Positions 17,349 to 26,005 of a DNA stretch of 64,000 nucleotides are shown here, one piece after another. The first letter of the stretch is position 1. The number at the start of each line of letters is the position of its first letter. The notes under the pieces are model-generated. The model had not been told where the DNA came from. It saw nothing but the letters and a program-made list of their open reading frames with translations, and ran no database searches. Location of the stretch: the NCBI GenBank assembly GCA_905196835.1, contig CAJJWN010000009.1, positions 1 through 64,000 of the forward strand, in the 5' to 3' direction. This DNA is from an uncultured Prevotella sp. GTDB taxonomy: Bacteria; Bacteroidota; Bacteroidia; Bacteroidales; Bacteroidaceae. The position numbers and the translations under genes are program-made.

Positions 17349-19907
17349 ATGAGGACACTTTTCATACTGCTCTTTTCAACGCTCGTGCAGGTTATCTGCG
17401 CGCAAAACATAAAGGGAACCGTCACCGACGAGGAAAGCGGCGACGCCATTCCCCACCCCGCCTTGCAATACAAAGGCGACACAAAAGCCATGGCAGGCGA
17501 AGCCACAGGCCGCTTCTCCATACCCCGGCGCAACGGCGAAAAGCTTGTAATCAGCGCCGTAGGATACAAGGACTTGCAGATTACCGTCAAGCCGGATACA
17601 CCCGACGAGCTGAACATCACCCTCAAACAAGACACAAAGCAACTGAAAGGCGTGACCGTAAAGGCCAAACGAGGCAAGTACAGCAGAAAGAACAACCCTG
17701 CCGTAGAGCTGATGAAGCGCGTCATAGCGGCAAAGAAACGCACCGACCTTAGCAACCACGACTACTACCAATACAACAAATACCAGAAGATAACGCTGGC
17801 CGTAAACGACATCAGTCCCGAAGAAATAGAACGCGAACAGAAAAAGAACCGCCAATGGCTGCTCAACCAAATAGAGGTTTGTCCGTACAACAACAAGCTC
17901 ATTTTGCCGCTTTCGGTTGATGAAACCGTAACACAAAACCTGTATAGGAAAAGTCCTGAAAAAGAGAAAACAATAATCCTCGGACAAAACTCCACCGGCG
18001 TAAACGACCTCATACAGACAGGAGAAATACTTAACACGGTGGTGAAAGACGTGTTCACGGACGTTGATTTGTACGACGACCAGATACGTCTGCTGCAATA
18101 TCCGTTCACCAGTCCCATCGGCAAAGACGCCATATCGTTCTACCGCTTTTACATAGTCGACACGGTGATGGTTGACCGCGACGAGTGCTTTCACCTTGAA
18201 TTTACGCCCAATAATCCGCAAGACTTCGGCTTCAGAGGCGACATCTGGATATTGACAGACTCCACACTGCACGTCAAGAAGTGCCAGCTCGCACTGCCGA
18301 AAAGAAGCGACGTGAACTTTACCGACGCGCTGAACGTGCTGCAAGAGTACACCAAGCTGCCCAATGGAGAATGGGTATTGACCACCGACGACATGACAGT
18401 AGAGCTGTCGATAGCCAAATTTCTCACCAAGGCGATAGTCATACGCACAACGAGAATGACCGACTATGCGTTTGACCCAATACCCGACAAGGCCTTCAAA
18501 GGCAAGGCGAAAGTAAAATACGACCCACGTTCGAAGATGCGCGACGAAGCGTTTTGGAGCGAGAACCGCACCGTCGGCCTTACCAAGAGCGAAGGCTCCA
18601 TGGGCTCGTTCATCAACAGCCTAACCAAGACCCGCGGCTTCAAATACCTGCTGTTCGGCCTGAAAGCCCTTATCGAAAACTACGTAGAGACGGGCACGCA
18701 GAAGCATCCGAGCAAGATTGACATAGGCCCCATCAACACGATGATTAGCACGAACTTCATCGACAACGTGCGAACACGACTCAGCGCACAGACCACGGCC
18801 AACCTGAACCCTCACTTCTTTGTGTCGGGTTACTATGCACGCGGATGGAAAAGCAAGAAGAACTATTACAAGGGACAGCTTACATACTCGTTCAACAAGA
18901 AGGAATACATGCCGTGGGAGTTCCCGAAACGCACGCTGACTTTCACCTCGACGTATGACGTAAGCTCGCCTTCGGACAAATTCATGCCCACCGACAAGGA
19001 TAACGTATTCACTGCATTCAAGTGGACGGAAGTAGACAAGATGATGTTCTACAACCGCCAGGAACTGCTTTTCGAGTACGAACAGGACTGGGGCTTCAAG
19101 ACCACCGTAAGCCTGAAAACAGAAGAGAACGAGGCCTGCGGAGGGCTGTATTTCACGCCCCTGTCGCTTTACGACCCCGACAACCCTGCCGTACAGCACG
19201 GCAAGATACGCACAACCGAAGCACGCTTCGAGATAAGATACGCCCCGGGGGAGACATACGTCAACACGAAACAGCGACGGTTGAAAGTAAACTTCGACCC
19301 GCCAGTGTTCACACTTAGCCACACCGTAGGCGTGAAAGGCGTGCTCGGAGGCGACTACAACTATAACTTTACAGAGGCATCGGTATACAAACGCTTCTGG
19401 CTGAACAGCTGGGGCAAGCTCGACATGTCGCTGAAAGGCGGAGTGCAGTGGAACAAAGTGCCGTTCCCCCTGCTCATCATGCCTGCCGCCAACCTGTCGT
19501 ACATCGTGGAAGACGAGACGTTTAACCTCATCAACAACATGGAATTCCTGAACGACAGATATGCTTCGCTCGACGTGTCGTGGGACTTGAACGGAAAGAT
19601 ATTCAACCGCATTCCCCTGCTCAAGCACCTTAAATGGCGCGAATGGTTAGGCATAAAGTGCCTGTGGGGCACGCTGACCGACAAGAACAACCCCAACCTG
19701 GCACGCAACACAGGCGACCCACTGCTGATGCGGTTTCCAGAAGGCTCGTATGTGATGGATCCTCACCGCCCGTACATCGAGCTGATAGCCGGAATACACA
19801 ACATTTTCAAGATATTCCACGTACAGTATGTCCACCGCCTTAACTACAACCACCTGCCTACGGCGACGAAAAACGGCGTGAGGATAATGATGAGACTGAC
19901 ATTCTGA
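17349..19907 (+). CDS. DUF5686 outer-membrane protein with CarboxypepD_reg domain
   Basis: 852 residues. Signal peptide about 1-18 (ends VICAQ), then a carboxypeptidase-regulatory-like beta domain (about 20-105, NIKGTVTDEESGDAIPHPAL), then DUF5686, with a C-terminal half of alternating strands ending MMRLTF, a terminal Phe as in outer-membrane barrels. This family resembles the TonB-dependent receptor layout without a plug. Function is unknown. It starts 20 bases after the HAD gene on the same strand, so the barrel could display or export a product of the upstream lipid-like pathway; that is inference from position. Confidence 0.85.
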   Translation: MRTLFILLFSTLVQVICAQNIKGTVTDEESGDAIPHPALQYKGDTKAMAGEATGRFSIPRRNGEKLVISAVGYKDLQITVKPDTPDELNITLKQDTKQLKGVTVKAKRGKYSRKNNPAVELMKRVIAAKKRTDLSNHDYYQYNKYQKITLAVNDISPEEIEREQKKNRQWLLNQIEVCPYNNKLILPLSVDETVTQNLYRKSPEKEKTIILGQNSTGVNDLIQTGEILNTVVKDVFTDVDLYDDQIRLLQYPFTSPIGKDAISFYRFYIVDTVMVDRDECFHLEFTPNNPQDFGFRGDIWILTDSTLHVKKCQLALPKRSDVNFTDALNVLQEYTKLPNGEWVLTTDDMTVELSIAKFLTKAIVIRTTRMTDYAFDPIPDKAFKGKAKVKYDPRSKMRDEAFWSENRTVGLTKSEGSMGSFINSLTKTRGFKYLLFGLKALIENYVETGTQKHPSKIDIGPINTMISTNFIDNVRTRLSAQTTANLNPHFFVSGYYARGWKSKKNYYKGQLTYSFNKKEYMPWEFPKRTLTFTSTYDVSSPSDKFMPTDKDNVFTAFKWTEVDKMMFYNRQELLFEYEQDWGFKTTVSLKTEENEACGGLYFTPLSLYDPDNPAVQHGKIRTTEARFEIRYAPGETYVNTKQRRLKVNFDPPVFTLSHTVGVKGVLGGDYNYNFTEASVYKRFWLNSWGKLDMSLKGGVQWNKVPFPLLIMPAANLSYIVEDETFNLINNMEFLNDRYASLDVSWDLNGKIFNRIPLLKHLKWREWLGIKCLWGTLTDKNNPNLARNTGDPLLMRFPEGSYVMDPHRPYIELIAGIHNIFKIFHVQYVHRLNYNHLPTATKNGVRIMMRLTF

Positions 19908-19914
19908 AATATTA

Positions 19915-20035
19915 AAAAGCAATAAAGGAGTAAGGAGAGAAGAAGTAAGCAGGTTACCACTTACAAAATAAACGACTACAATGCAGCAATTAAGACAGCC
20001 CGTGTAACTCTGCTTACTCCTTCACTCCTTACTGC
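19915..20035. repeat. Inverted 'aaggagtaaggagagaag' word repeat
   Basis: The words aataaaggagtaaggagag and ctccttcactccttactgc face each other across about 80 bases and could form a hairpin after the DUF5686 gene. A related vocabulary is at 29340-29490 and 52724-52790. Confidence 0.5.
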
Positions 20036-20059
20036 TTTTACTACCCAAAACACAAGACC

Positions 20060-20545
20060 ATGAGAAAAATCAAGAATCCTTTTGCACACCGGGAAGGCTA
20101 CGACTGCTTCGGGTGCAGCCCGGCAAACCCCATCGGAATACACATGGAGTTTTACGAAGACGGCGACGAAGTAATAAGCTTCTGGAACCCGAAGACCCAC
20201 TACCAAGGCTGGTTTGACACCATGCACGGCGGCATACTGGCCACCATGGCCGACGAAACGGCCGCCTGGACGATGTTCCGCAAGCTACAGACTACGGGCA
20301 TGACAAGCAAGCTCGAGATGCGCTACAAGAAGCCCGTGATGACCACCGAAGGGCAAATCACCGTGCACGGACGCATAGCCGAGCAGCGGCGCAACCTCGT
20401 TACAATAGACGTAAGGATAGAGAACTCTCACGGCGAAGTGTGCGTGGAGGCGCGCGCCGTCTACTTCGCGTTCGATAAAAAGAAAGCTGAAGAAATGGGC
20501 TTCACGTCGTGCGAACTTGAAGGAGACGAACTTCTGCCCATGTAA
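20060..20545 (+). CDS. PaaI-type hotdog thioesterase
   Basis: 161 residues in a single hotdog fold. GWFDTMHGGILATMADETAA holds the HGG turn and the catalytic acidic residue on the central helix. An N-terminal segment with CFGCSPANPIG is typical of the PaaI/YbgC-like acyl-CoA thioesterases of Bacteroidetes. It probably hydrolyses a small acyl- or aryl-CoA. It is separated from its neighbours by repeats on both sides and is probably transcribed alone. Confidence 0.85.
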   Translation: MRKIKNPFAHREGYDCFGCSPANPIGIHMEFYEDGDEVISFWNPKTHYQGWFDTMHGGILATMADETAAWTMFRKLQTTGMTSKLEMRYKKPVMTTEGQITVHGRIAEQRRNLVTIDVRIENSHGEVCVEARAVYFAFDKKKAEEMGFTSCELEGDELLPM

Positions 20546-20599
20546 CCGGTGGCTGACATAATGTCAGTCACGAACGCTTACGCAACGTATTGAAATCCA

Positions 20600-20700
20600 A
20601 CATGTTACAAAAGGCCGTCTTTCACATTGCGAAAGACGGCCTTTGACATGTCCGTTGACGGCCTTTGGCACATCCAAAGACCGCCTTTGACAACCCCGTC
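20600..20700. repeat. AAAGACGGCCTTT array, site 3
   Basis: The clearest site: ggccgtctttcacattg and cgaaagacggcctttgacat form a palindrome, then ttgacggcctttggcacat and ccaaagaccgcctttgaca follow at 21-22 base spacing. The rest of 20546-20867 contains only the LacI promoter. Confidence 0.65.
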
Positions 20701-20808
20701 TGCCCCTGTGACATATTGGCACACATCCTTACACACGATGTGAGACCTGCCGCCAAACTGCGCACCGCGCTTTTTACTCGCAGCAAAACTTATTTTTTAC
20801 GCAAACAT

Positions 20809-20838
20809 TTGCATTTTTCACCGTTTTTATTAACTTTG
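20809..20838 (+). promoter_or_regulatory. Promoter of the LacI-type regulator
   Basis: TTG (20809-20811), a 19-base spacer, then TAACTTTG (20831-20838): a canonical Bacteroidetes -33/-7 pair, 29 bases before the ATG. Confidence 0.7.
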
Positions 20839-20867
20839 CATATGAATGTCTTTTGAATTTAGTATCG

Positions 20868-21890
20868 ATGAAACAACGCAGGACTTCTTTGAAAGAGATG
20901 GCCGAACAGCTTGGCGTAAGCATAGCCACCGTATCGCGCGCGCTAAGGGACAGCCACGAGGTAGGCGAAGAATTGAGGGACAAAGTAAAGGCTTTGGCTA
21001 AAAAGCTGAACTACCGTCCAAACCCGTTCGCCCAAAGCCTAAGAAGGAAAACGCCCAACGTGATAGGCGTCGTAGTGCCCAACCTCGTGACCCACTACTA
21101 CGCCGCCGTGCTCGACGGCATAGAGGACTATGCCACGAAAGCCGGATATGCCGTCATTGCGGCCAACAGCCATGAAGACCATCTGCGTGAGGAAAAGGCC
21201 ATAGACAACTTCGCCGGCATGTACGTAGTGGGCATAATAGCCTGCCTGGCGCAAGACACCATCGACTATTCGCACTTCGTCGAGATAAACAACATGGGCA
21301 TACCGCTCGTATTCTTCGCGCGTACATGCCTGCCTGACATGTTCTCGTCGGTAACGGCCAACGGCGACGAGGCTGCCAAGGAAGCCACCCTGCACCTCAT
21401 CGACACCGGCAGCCGGCGCATTGCCTTCATCGGAGGGCCGCAACACTTAGACATGATGAAACGACGCAAACACGGCTACCTGGAAGCGTTGCGCGAACGT
21501 GGCATCGAGATAGACCGCTCCATCATCATCAACGGCAACATCGATTTCAACTACGCACGCGACGTAACCATACAGATGTTGCAGCGCAACGACCGTCCCG
21601 ACGCCATACTCGCATTCAACGACATAATAACTTATGCCGCCTTCGATGCAATCAAGACCCTCGGCCTCCGCATCCCCGAAGATGTAGCAATAATAGGTTT
21701 CACCGAGACCGACACGTCATTCTTCGTCACTCCAAAACTCTCGGCAATAATGGACCAGGCGCATCTCACAGGCGAACGGGCCTGCGAACTGCTGCTGAAA
21801 AACATCGCCGGGGATAAGAGAATATACAAGGAAGTGGTGCCGATGATACTGAAAATAAGGGAAAGCTCGGACAAGAGAATTAAAAATTAA
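20868..21890 (+). CDS. LacI family transcriptional regulator
   Basis: 340 residues. The helix-turn-helix is at about 6-26 (SLKEMAEQLGVSIATVSRAL) with the hinge helix NYRPNPFAQSLRR, followed by a two-lobed periplasmic-binding-protein-like domain (about 60-335). The effector, probably a sugar, cannot be identified and no transport or glycoside hydrolase genes lie next to it. The start at 20868 is preferred over an upstream TTG because the promoter ends just before it. The last codons (RIKN, stop) lie inside a 34-base hairpin arm shared with the convergent dciA-like gene. Confidence 0.92.
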   Translation: MKQRRTSLKEMAEQLGVSIATVSRALRDSHEVGEELRDKVKALAKKLNYRPNPFAQSLRRKTPNVIGVVVPNLVTHYYAAVLDGIEDYATKAGYAVIAANSHEDHLREEKAIDNFAGMYVVGIIACLAQDTIDYSHFVEINNMGIPLVFFARTCLPDMFSSVTANGDEAAKEATLHLIDTGSRRIAFIGGPQHLDMMKRRKHGYLEALRERGIEIDRSIIINGNIDFNYARDVTIQMLQRNDRPDAILAFNDIITYAAFDAIKTLGLRIPEDVAIIGFTETDTSFFVTPKLSAIMDQAHLTGERACELLLKNIAGDKRIYKEVVPMILKIRESSDKRIKN

Positions 21891-21958
21891 GAGTTAAGAA
21901 TTAAGAAAATCACCAACAAGGCATATTTTCTTAATTCTTAACTCTTAATTTTTAATTC
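21877..21958. terminator. 34-bp-arm hairpin between convergent genes
   Basis: Arms 21877-21910 and 21925-21958 are perfect inverted copies built from 'attaagagttaagaattaag'. The loop contains ACCAACAAGGCAT. It lies between convergent stop codons and ends in T-rich DNA on either strand, so it can terminate both transcripts. The same arm and loop vocabulary recurs at 38144-38223 and 45521-45597. Confidence 0.7.
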
Positions 21959-22249
21959 TCAATAAAACTTTATATCGTTAATAACCCTTGCCCCAACCTC
22001 CACGTTCAGGTTGTTGACAAGCCGCTCGCGCATCATCGCGAGGTCGGCACGCAGTGCGGGGTTGAGTATTTTCACGAACAGCGTCTGGTTGCGGATAAAC
22101 TTCTCGCCGGTATATTTCTCGATGGCACGGCCGGCCACCTTGCCCCACGCATCTATTAACCGCCGCTGCATCAGGGGCGTTTCCAGCCCGTCATGCCTAA
22201 GGCATTGGGCTATGATGTCGGCCAAAGTCTGCACGTCACGCTTGAACAT
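21959..22249 (-). CDS. DciA-like DUF721 protein
   Basis: 96 residues. Helical N-terminus (MFKRDVQTLADIIAQCLRHD), then WGKVAGRAIEKYTGEKFIRN and a C-terminal strand-helix-strand, the DUF721/DciA pattern. DciA proteins help load the replicative helicase DnaB. The start overlaps the end of recF by 14 bases, so recF and this gene are one transcript read leftwards, linking it with DNA replication and repair. Confidence 0.85.
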   Translation of the reverse strand: MFKRDVQTLADIIAQCLRHDGLETPLMQRRLIDAWGKVAGRAIEKYTGEKFIRNQTLFVKILNPALRADLAMMRERLVNNLNVEVGARVINDIKFY

Positions 22250-23357
22250 CGCCGTCCTCCTTACTCCTTATCACGCCGTTTTCAACGTAAAACAGCCTGT
22301 AATCCAACGAACTGCCGCAAAGTATGCGGTCAAGATGCTCACGGTTAGTGTCGGTCATGAATATCTGGCCGAAGCCGTCGCCGCCCACAATCCGTACAAT
22401 CTGCTCCACGCGTCCGGCGTCGAGCTTGTCGAAAATATCGTCCAAAAGCAGAATAGGACATACGCCGCCGAGTATTCCGCGGAGAAACTCAAACTGGGCA
22501 AGCTTCAGCGAAATGACGAACGTCTTGTTCTGTCCCTGGCTGCCCTCGCGTCGGATTGGGAAACCGCCGATGAGCATTTCCAGGTCGTCACGGTGTATTC
22601 CGTGCAGCGAATAGCCCACGGCACGGTCCTTGTGGCGGTCACGCCGGATGACGTCGAGCAACGAGCCTCGCTGGCAATGCGACACATAGCCCAGCGATAC
22701 GCTCTCCTTATCCTGCGAAATGCTGCTGTAATAACGCTGGAACAGAGGCACAAGCTGGCTTATGAAGGCGTCGCGCTTGGCGTAGACGACCTCCCCCTCC
22801 GCCGCCATCTGCTCCTCCCAAAGGGCAAGCAGGTCGGCATCAGGCTCGGCCTCAGCCCTCAACATGGCGTTGCGCTGCTGCAAAGCCTTGTTGTAACGGG
22901 TCAAAGCCTCTATATAAGCAGGGTCGTACTGGGAAATGACAACGTCCATCAGCCGCCGCCGCTCCTCGCTTCCGCCCTCGATGAGCGCCGTGTCCGACGG
23001 CGAAACAAGTATCAAAGGCACAAGCCCGATGTGTGCGGACAGCCTCTTGTACTCCTTCTTATTACGCTTGAAATGCTTTTTCTGGCCGCGCTTCATGCCG
23101 CACGACACGCTTTCATCCTCGCCTGCGTCGTTGACATAACGGCCGTCAAGCATCAAGAAGTCCGCCCCGTGGCGCATCGCCTGCGAGTCGGGCACGGAGC
23201 ACGAACTGCGGCAAAACGACAGGTAATACACAGCGTCGAGCAAGTTTGTCTTGCCCTCGCCGTTGTGTCCTATAAAACAATTCAACTTGGGGGAAAAGGC
23301 AAGTTCAGCCTCTTCAATGTTCTTATAATTGATAATTGATAACCTGTTTAGAAACAT
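22236..23357 (-). CDS. recF: DNA replication/repair protein RecF
   Basis: 373 residues. Walker A GHNGEGKTNLLD is near residue 30, the signature region contains SQGQNKTFVISLKLAQ, and Walker B is ILLLDDIFDKLD. RecF loads RecA at gaps with RecO and RecR. The start at 23357 gives the family opening MFLNRLSIINYKNIEEAELA; a TTG 15 bases earlier is not needed. The -7 box TAACTTTG (minus strand, 23381-23388) lies 24 bases upstream. Length is normal. Confidence 0.95.
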   Translation of the reverse strand: MFLNRLSIINYKNIEEAELAFSPKLNCFIGHNGEGKTNLLDAVYYLSFCRSSCSVPDSQAMRHGADFLMLDGRYVNDAGEDESVSCGMKRGQKKHFKRNKKEYKRLSAHIGLVPLILVSPSDTALIEGGSEERRRLMDVVISQYDPAYIEALTRYNKALQQRNAMLRAEAEPDADLLALWEEQMAAEGEVVYAKRDAFISQLVPLFQRYYSSISQDKESVSLGYVSHCQRGSLLDVIRRDRHKDRAVGYSLHGIHRDDLEMLIGGFPIRREGSQGQNKTFVISLKLAQFEFLRGILGGVCPILLLDDIFDKLDAGRVEQIVRIVGGDGFGQIFMTDTNREHLDRILCGSSLDYRLFYVENGVIRSKEDGDVQA

Positions 23358-23380
23358 GAGCTTGCCCTTCAACTTTCATG

Positions 23381-23388
23381 CAAAGTTA
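23381..23388 (-). promoter_or_regulatory. -7 box of recF-dciA
   Basis: CAAAGTTA on the plus strand, that is TAACTTTG read leftwards. Confidence 0.6.
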
Positions 23389-23452
23389 CTCCATTTGCCG
23401 TTGAAAAGCAAAAAAAGTCAGCGATAAATTTCAATATTCAGGATAAAATCTG

Positions 23453-23460
23453 TAATTTTG
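23453..23460 (+). promoter_or_regulatory. -7 box of the TPR-protein/ribH operon
   Basis: TAATTTTG, 40 bases before the ATG at 23501, divergent from the recF promoter. Confidence 0.6.
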
Positions 23461-23500
23461 CCACGCTTTATACACAGATAATTAAAAATCATAAACATAA

Positions 23501-24196
23501 ATGGCAAATCTTAAAGAACAGCAGGGCGCGGAGACAAACGCCCTCAGTCAGAAAGAGGCGGTCTTCATGAAGCACAAGAAGGCAATCTCGGCAGCTATCG
23601 TTGTAGTCATTCTCATCATCGCCGGCGTGTTAAGCTATGAGACTTACATATCAGGTCCGCGCGAGCAAGAGGCAAGCACAGCCTTGGCAAAAGGCCAGGA
23701 CTACTTTGCCAACCAGCAGTTCGAGCTGGCGTTGAAGGGCGACAGCACGGGTTACAAGGGCTTCCTCAACATCGCTTCTGATTACAGCAGCACCGACGCA
23801 GGCAACCTTGCCAACCTCTACGCCGGACTTTGCTACGCAAACCTTGACAAGTGGAACGATGCCGTGAAGTATCTTGAAAAATATTCAGCAGCCGATGACG
23901 AGATGGTTAGCCCTGCCGCAACCGCGGCTCTCGGCAACGCTTACGCCCACGTAAAGCAGCTTGACAAGGCCGTTGAATACCTGAAGAAGGCCGCAAGCAT
24001 GGCTGACGGTGAAGCAGAAGGCAACGCCAACAACAGCCTCTCGCCCACTTTCCTCATCCAGGCAGGCGAAATACTTGAAAGCCAGAACAAGAAGGACGAG
24101 GCCCTGAAAATATATCAGGACGTCAAGAAGAAATATGTCAACTCTCCCGTTTACGGCGAAATTGACAAGTACATCGAACGAGTTTCCGTAAAATAA
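23501..24196 (+). CDS. Membrane-anchored TPR protein (YfgM-like)
   Basis: 231 residues. A cytoplasmic N-terminal stretch is followed by one membrane segment (about 28-48, [20 protein letters not shown]), then three or four tetratricopeptide repeats (for example [19 protein letters not shown] and [20 protein letters not shown]). The layout matches YfgM, a periplasmic-facing partner of chaperones. The stop overlaps the ribH start by one base (TAATG), giving translational coupling with an unrelated enzyme, an arrangement seen in other Bacteroidales. Confidence 0.8.
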   Translation: MANLKEQQGAETNALSQKEAVFMKHKKAISAAIVVVILIIAGVLSYETYISGPREQEASTALAKGQDYFANQQFELALKGDSTGYKGFLNIASDYSSTDAGNLANLYAGLCYANLDKWNDAVKYLEKYSAADDEMVSPAATAALGNAYAHVKQLDKAVEYLKKAASMADGEAEGNANNSLSPTFLIQAGEILESQNKKDEALKIYQDVKKKYVNSPVYGEIDKYIERVSVK

Positions 24197-24672
24197 TGGC
24201 GACATCACTGCATAACCTGTCTGACTACGACCCCACAAAAGTGCCCGATGCAAGCAACATGTGCTTCGGCATAGTCGTGGCGGAGTGGAATCCAGAAATC
24301 ACGGGCGCACTGCTCGACGGCGCGGTGAAGACCCTCGAAAAGCACGGTGCGCTGCCGGAGAACATCCACGTAAAGACCGTTCCGGGCAGCTTCGAGCTTA
24401 TTTACGGTGCTCACCAGATGACACTCAACGGCGGATATGACGCAATAATAATTCTCGGTAGCGTCATCCGCGGCGAAACTCCGCACTTCGACTACATTTG
24501 CCAAGGCGTGACATACGGCATTGCCAAGCTCAACGCCAAGAGCGAAATACCCGTAATCTACGGCCTGCTCACCACCAACGACCTGCAACAGGCCAAAGAC
24601 CGTAGCGGCGGACGCCTCGGCAACAAGGGAGATGAATGCGCCATAGATGCCATAAAGATGGCGAAATTCTAA
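24196..24672 (+). CDS. ribH: 6,7-dimethyl-8-ribityllumazine synthase
   Basis: 158 residues. Family motifs: [10 protein letters not shown] at the N-terminus, [11 protein letters not shown], the phosphate-binding [14 protein letters not shown] with the catalytic His, and the C-terminal [11 protein letters not shown] and [13 protein letters not shown]. It catalyses the penultimate step of riboflavin synthesis and assembles into pentamers or icosahedral shells. It is coupled to the TPR gene and followed by a strong terminator. No FMN riboswitch is seen ahead of it, since it lies inside an operon. Confidence 0.95.
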   Translation: MATSLHNLSDYDPTKVPDASNMCFGIVVAEWNPEITGALLDGAVKTLEKHGALPENIHVKTVPGSFELIYGAHQMTLNGGYDAIIILGSVIRGETPHFDYICQGVTYGIAKLNAKSEIPVIYGLLTTNDLQQAKDRSGGRLGNKGDECAIDAIKMAKF

Positions 24673-24697
24673 CGCTTTCAATTTAAAATTGATAATG

Positions 24698-24770
24698 GAT
24701 AATTGAGAATTATGATTACTTTGACAAGCATTTAAGCCACAAGATAACATAATTCTCAATTATCTTTTTG
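24698..24770 (+). terminator. Terminator after ribH
   Basis: GATAATTGAGAATTATG (24698-24714) and CATAATTCTCAATTATC (24748-24764) are perfect inverted copies followed by TTTTTG. Further copies of the word 'caattctcaatta' continue to about 24833, giving the gap its own repeat vocabulary. Confidence 0.75.
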
Positions 24771-24840
24771 TATAATAAATAATCGACAAGGGTAATCACA
24801 ATTCTCAATTACCAATTTTCAATTCTCAACTTGATATAGC

Positions 24841-25590
24841 ATGAAACTAATATCATGGAACGTCAACGGCCTCCGCGCCTGCGAGGGCAAGGGCTTCAGC
24901 GACGCCTTCAAGCAGCTTGACGCCGACTTTTTTTGCCTTCAGGAAACAAAGATGCAGCAAGGACAGCTCGACTTGGCATTCGACGGCTACAAATCATATT
25001 GGAACTACGCCGAAAAGAAAGGCTATTCGGGCACGGCCATATTCACTAAACATGAGCCTTTGAGCGTCGCCTACGGCATCGGCATAGACGAGCACGACCA
25101 CGAAGGGCGCGTAATAACCCTCGAAATGCCTGACTTCTACCTTGTCACCGTCTACACGCCTAACTCACAGGACGGTCTGCGCCGCCTCGACTACCGCATG
25201 AAGTGGGAAGACGATTTCCGCGAATACCTGCTGAAGCTCGACGCTGTAAAGCCCGTCATCGCCTGCGGCGACATGAACGTGGCACACAAGGAAATAGACC
25301 TTAAGAACCCGAAGACCAACCGCCGCAACGCCGGCTTCACCGACGAGGAGCGCGAGAAATTTACCGCCCTGCTCTCCTCCGGCTTCACTGACACCTTCCG
25401 TTACTTCTACCCCGACCTCGAAGGCGCATACTCCTGGTGGTCGTACCGCTTCCACGCCCGTGAGAAAAACGCCGGTTGGCGCATCGATTACTTCATCGTC
25501 TCCAACCGATTGGCAGACAAAATCAAGTCGGCCAGCATACATAACGAGATTTACGGCTCTGACCATTGCCCCGTGGAGCTGGTGCTGTAA
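24841..25590 (+). CDS. xth: Exodeoxyribonuclease III / AP endonuclease
   Basis: 249 residues of the exonuclease-endonuclease-phosphatase fold. Signatures in order: [18 protein letters not shown] (catalytic Glu), [17 protein letters not shown] (Asp and Asn of the active site) and the C-terminal [11 protein letters not shown] (Asp-His pair). It cuts the backbone at abasic sites in base-excision repair. It is flanked by terminators on both sides and so is a single-gene unit. The promoter is not obvious within the AT-rich repeat upstream. Confidence 0.95.
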   Translation: MKLISWNVNGLRACEGKGFSDAFKQLDADFFCLQETKMQQGQLDLAFDGYKSYWNYAEKKGYSGTAIFTKHEPLSVAYGIGIDEHDHEGRVITLEMPDFYLVTVYTPNSQDGLRRLDYRMKWEDDFREYLLKLDAVKPVIACGDMNVAHKEIDLKNPKTNRRNAGFTDEEREKFTALLSSGFTDTFRYFYPDLEGAYSWWSYRFHAREKNAGWRIDYFIVSNRLADKIKSASIHNEIYGSDHCPVELVL

Positions 25591-25605
25591 TAAAATAATA
25601 ATTAT

Positions 25606-25641
25606 AAAAAGGTGCAAGGCTATACAGCCTATGCACCTTTT
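25606..25641. terminator. Terminator between xth and the DUF3795 gene
   Basis: AAAAGGTGCAAGGCT, loop ATAC, AGCCTATGCACCTTTT. A-rich on one side and T-rich on the other, it can act for both convergent genes. Confidence 0.75.
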
Positions 25642-25654
25642 CAGTTAAAGTGAC

Positions 25655-26005
25655 TTATTTTCTTTTGATGGTTTGACATTTACGTTTTGTCATCTCTTCG
25701 GCGAATGCTTGTTCGCCTTGTTCCTTTATATAGCGAATGCAAGCGGGACGGTCAGAATTGAAAAGGAATGCGAACACCTTGCCTATCCAGTTGGAAAACA
25801 GCTTGCATTCCTTAACATCATGGGAGCATTCTGCACAAGTATTGAACTTGTTTTCTTGGCAACATGAGCGGATTTTACACCAAGTTGCCTCTTTATTCTG
25901 TTTACATCCGGGACATTTTTCTGCCAAGAACTTACGGCAAGCCCCGCAATAAAGACCGCAAGCGGCTATGTTTTGAGTGGCTGGTACAATATATTTCATA
26001 AACAT
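25655..26005 (-). CDS. DUF3795 cysteine-rich protein
   Basis: 116 residues with many cysteines in the DUF3795 pattern: CGLYCGACRKFLAEKCPGC, then WCKIRSCC and CAECSHDVKEC, likely metal-binding. It is cytoplasmic, with no signal peptide, and its function is unknown. The ATG overlaps the TGA of the upstream flavin-protein gene (TGATG), so the two are coupled and probably act together. An ATG six bases later gives MKYIV as an alternative start. Confidence 0.8.
   Translation of the reverse strand: MFMKYIVPATQNIAACGLYCGACRKFLAEKCPGCKQNKEATWCKIRSCCQENKFNTCAECSHDVKECKLFSNWIGKVFAFLFNSDRPACIRYIKEQGEQAFAEEMTKRKCQTIKRK

Noticed and set aside
17376..18344. 322-codon minus-strand open frame in the DUF5686 gene
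   Set aside because: Antisense shadow; the plus strand has a signal peptide and recognisable domains.
20600..20700. CRISPR array
   Set aside because: Units are short, vary, change orientation and have no unique spacers of constant length; no cas gene is present.
22011..23339. 442-codon plus-strand open frame opposite recF and dciA
   Set aside because: It is the antisense shadow of two convincingly assigned genes; the translation has no family-like motif and its composition mirrors the opposite strand.
24598..24672. FMN riboswitch for ribH
   Set aside because: ribH is the second gene of an operon, one base from the TPR gene, and nothing like the conserved FMN aptamer was seen before 23501.
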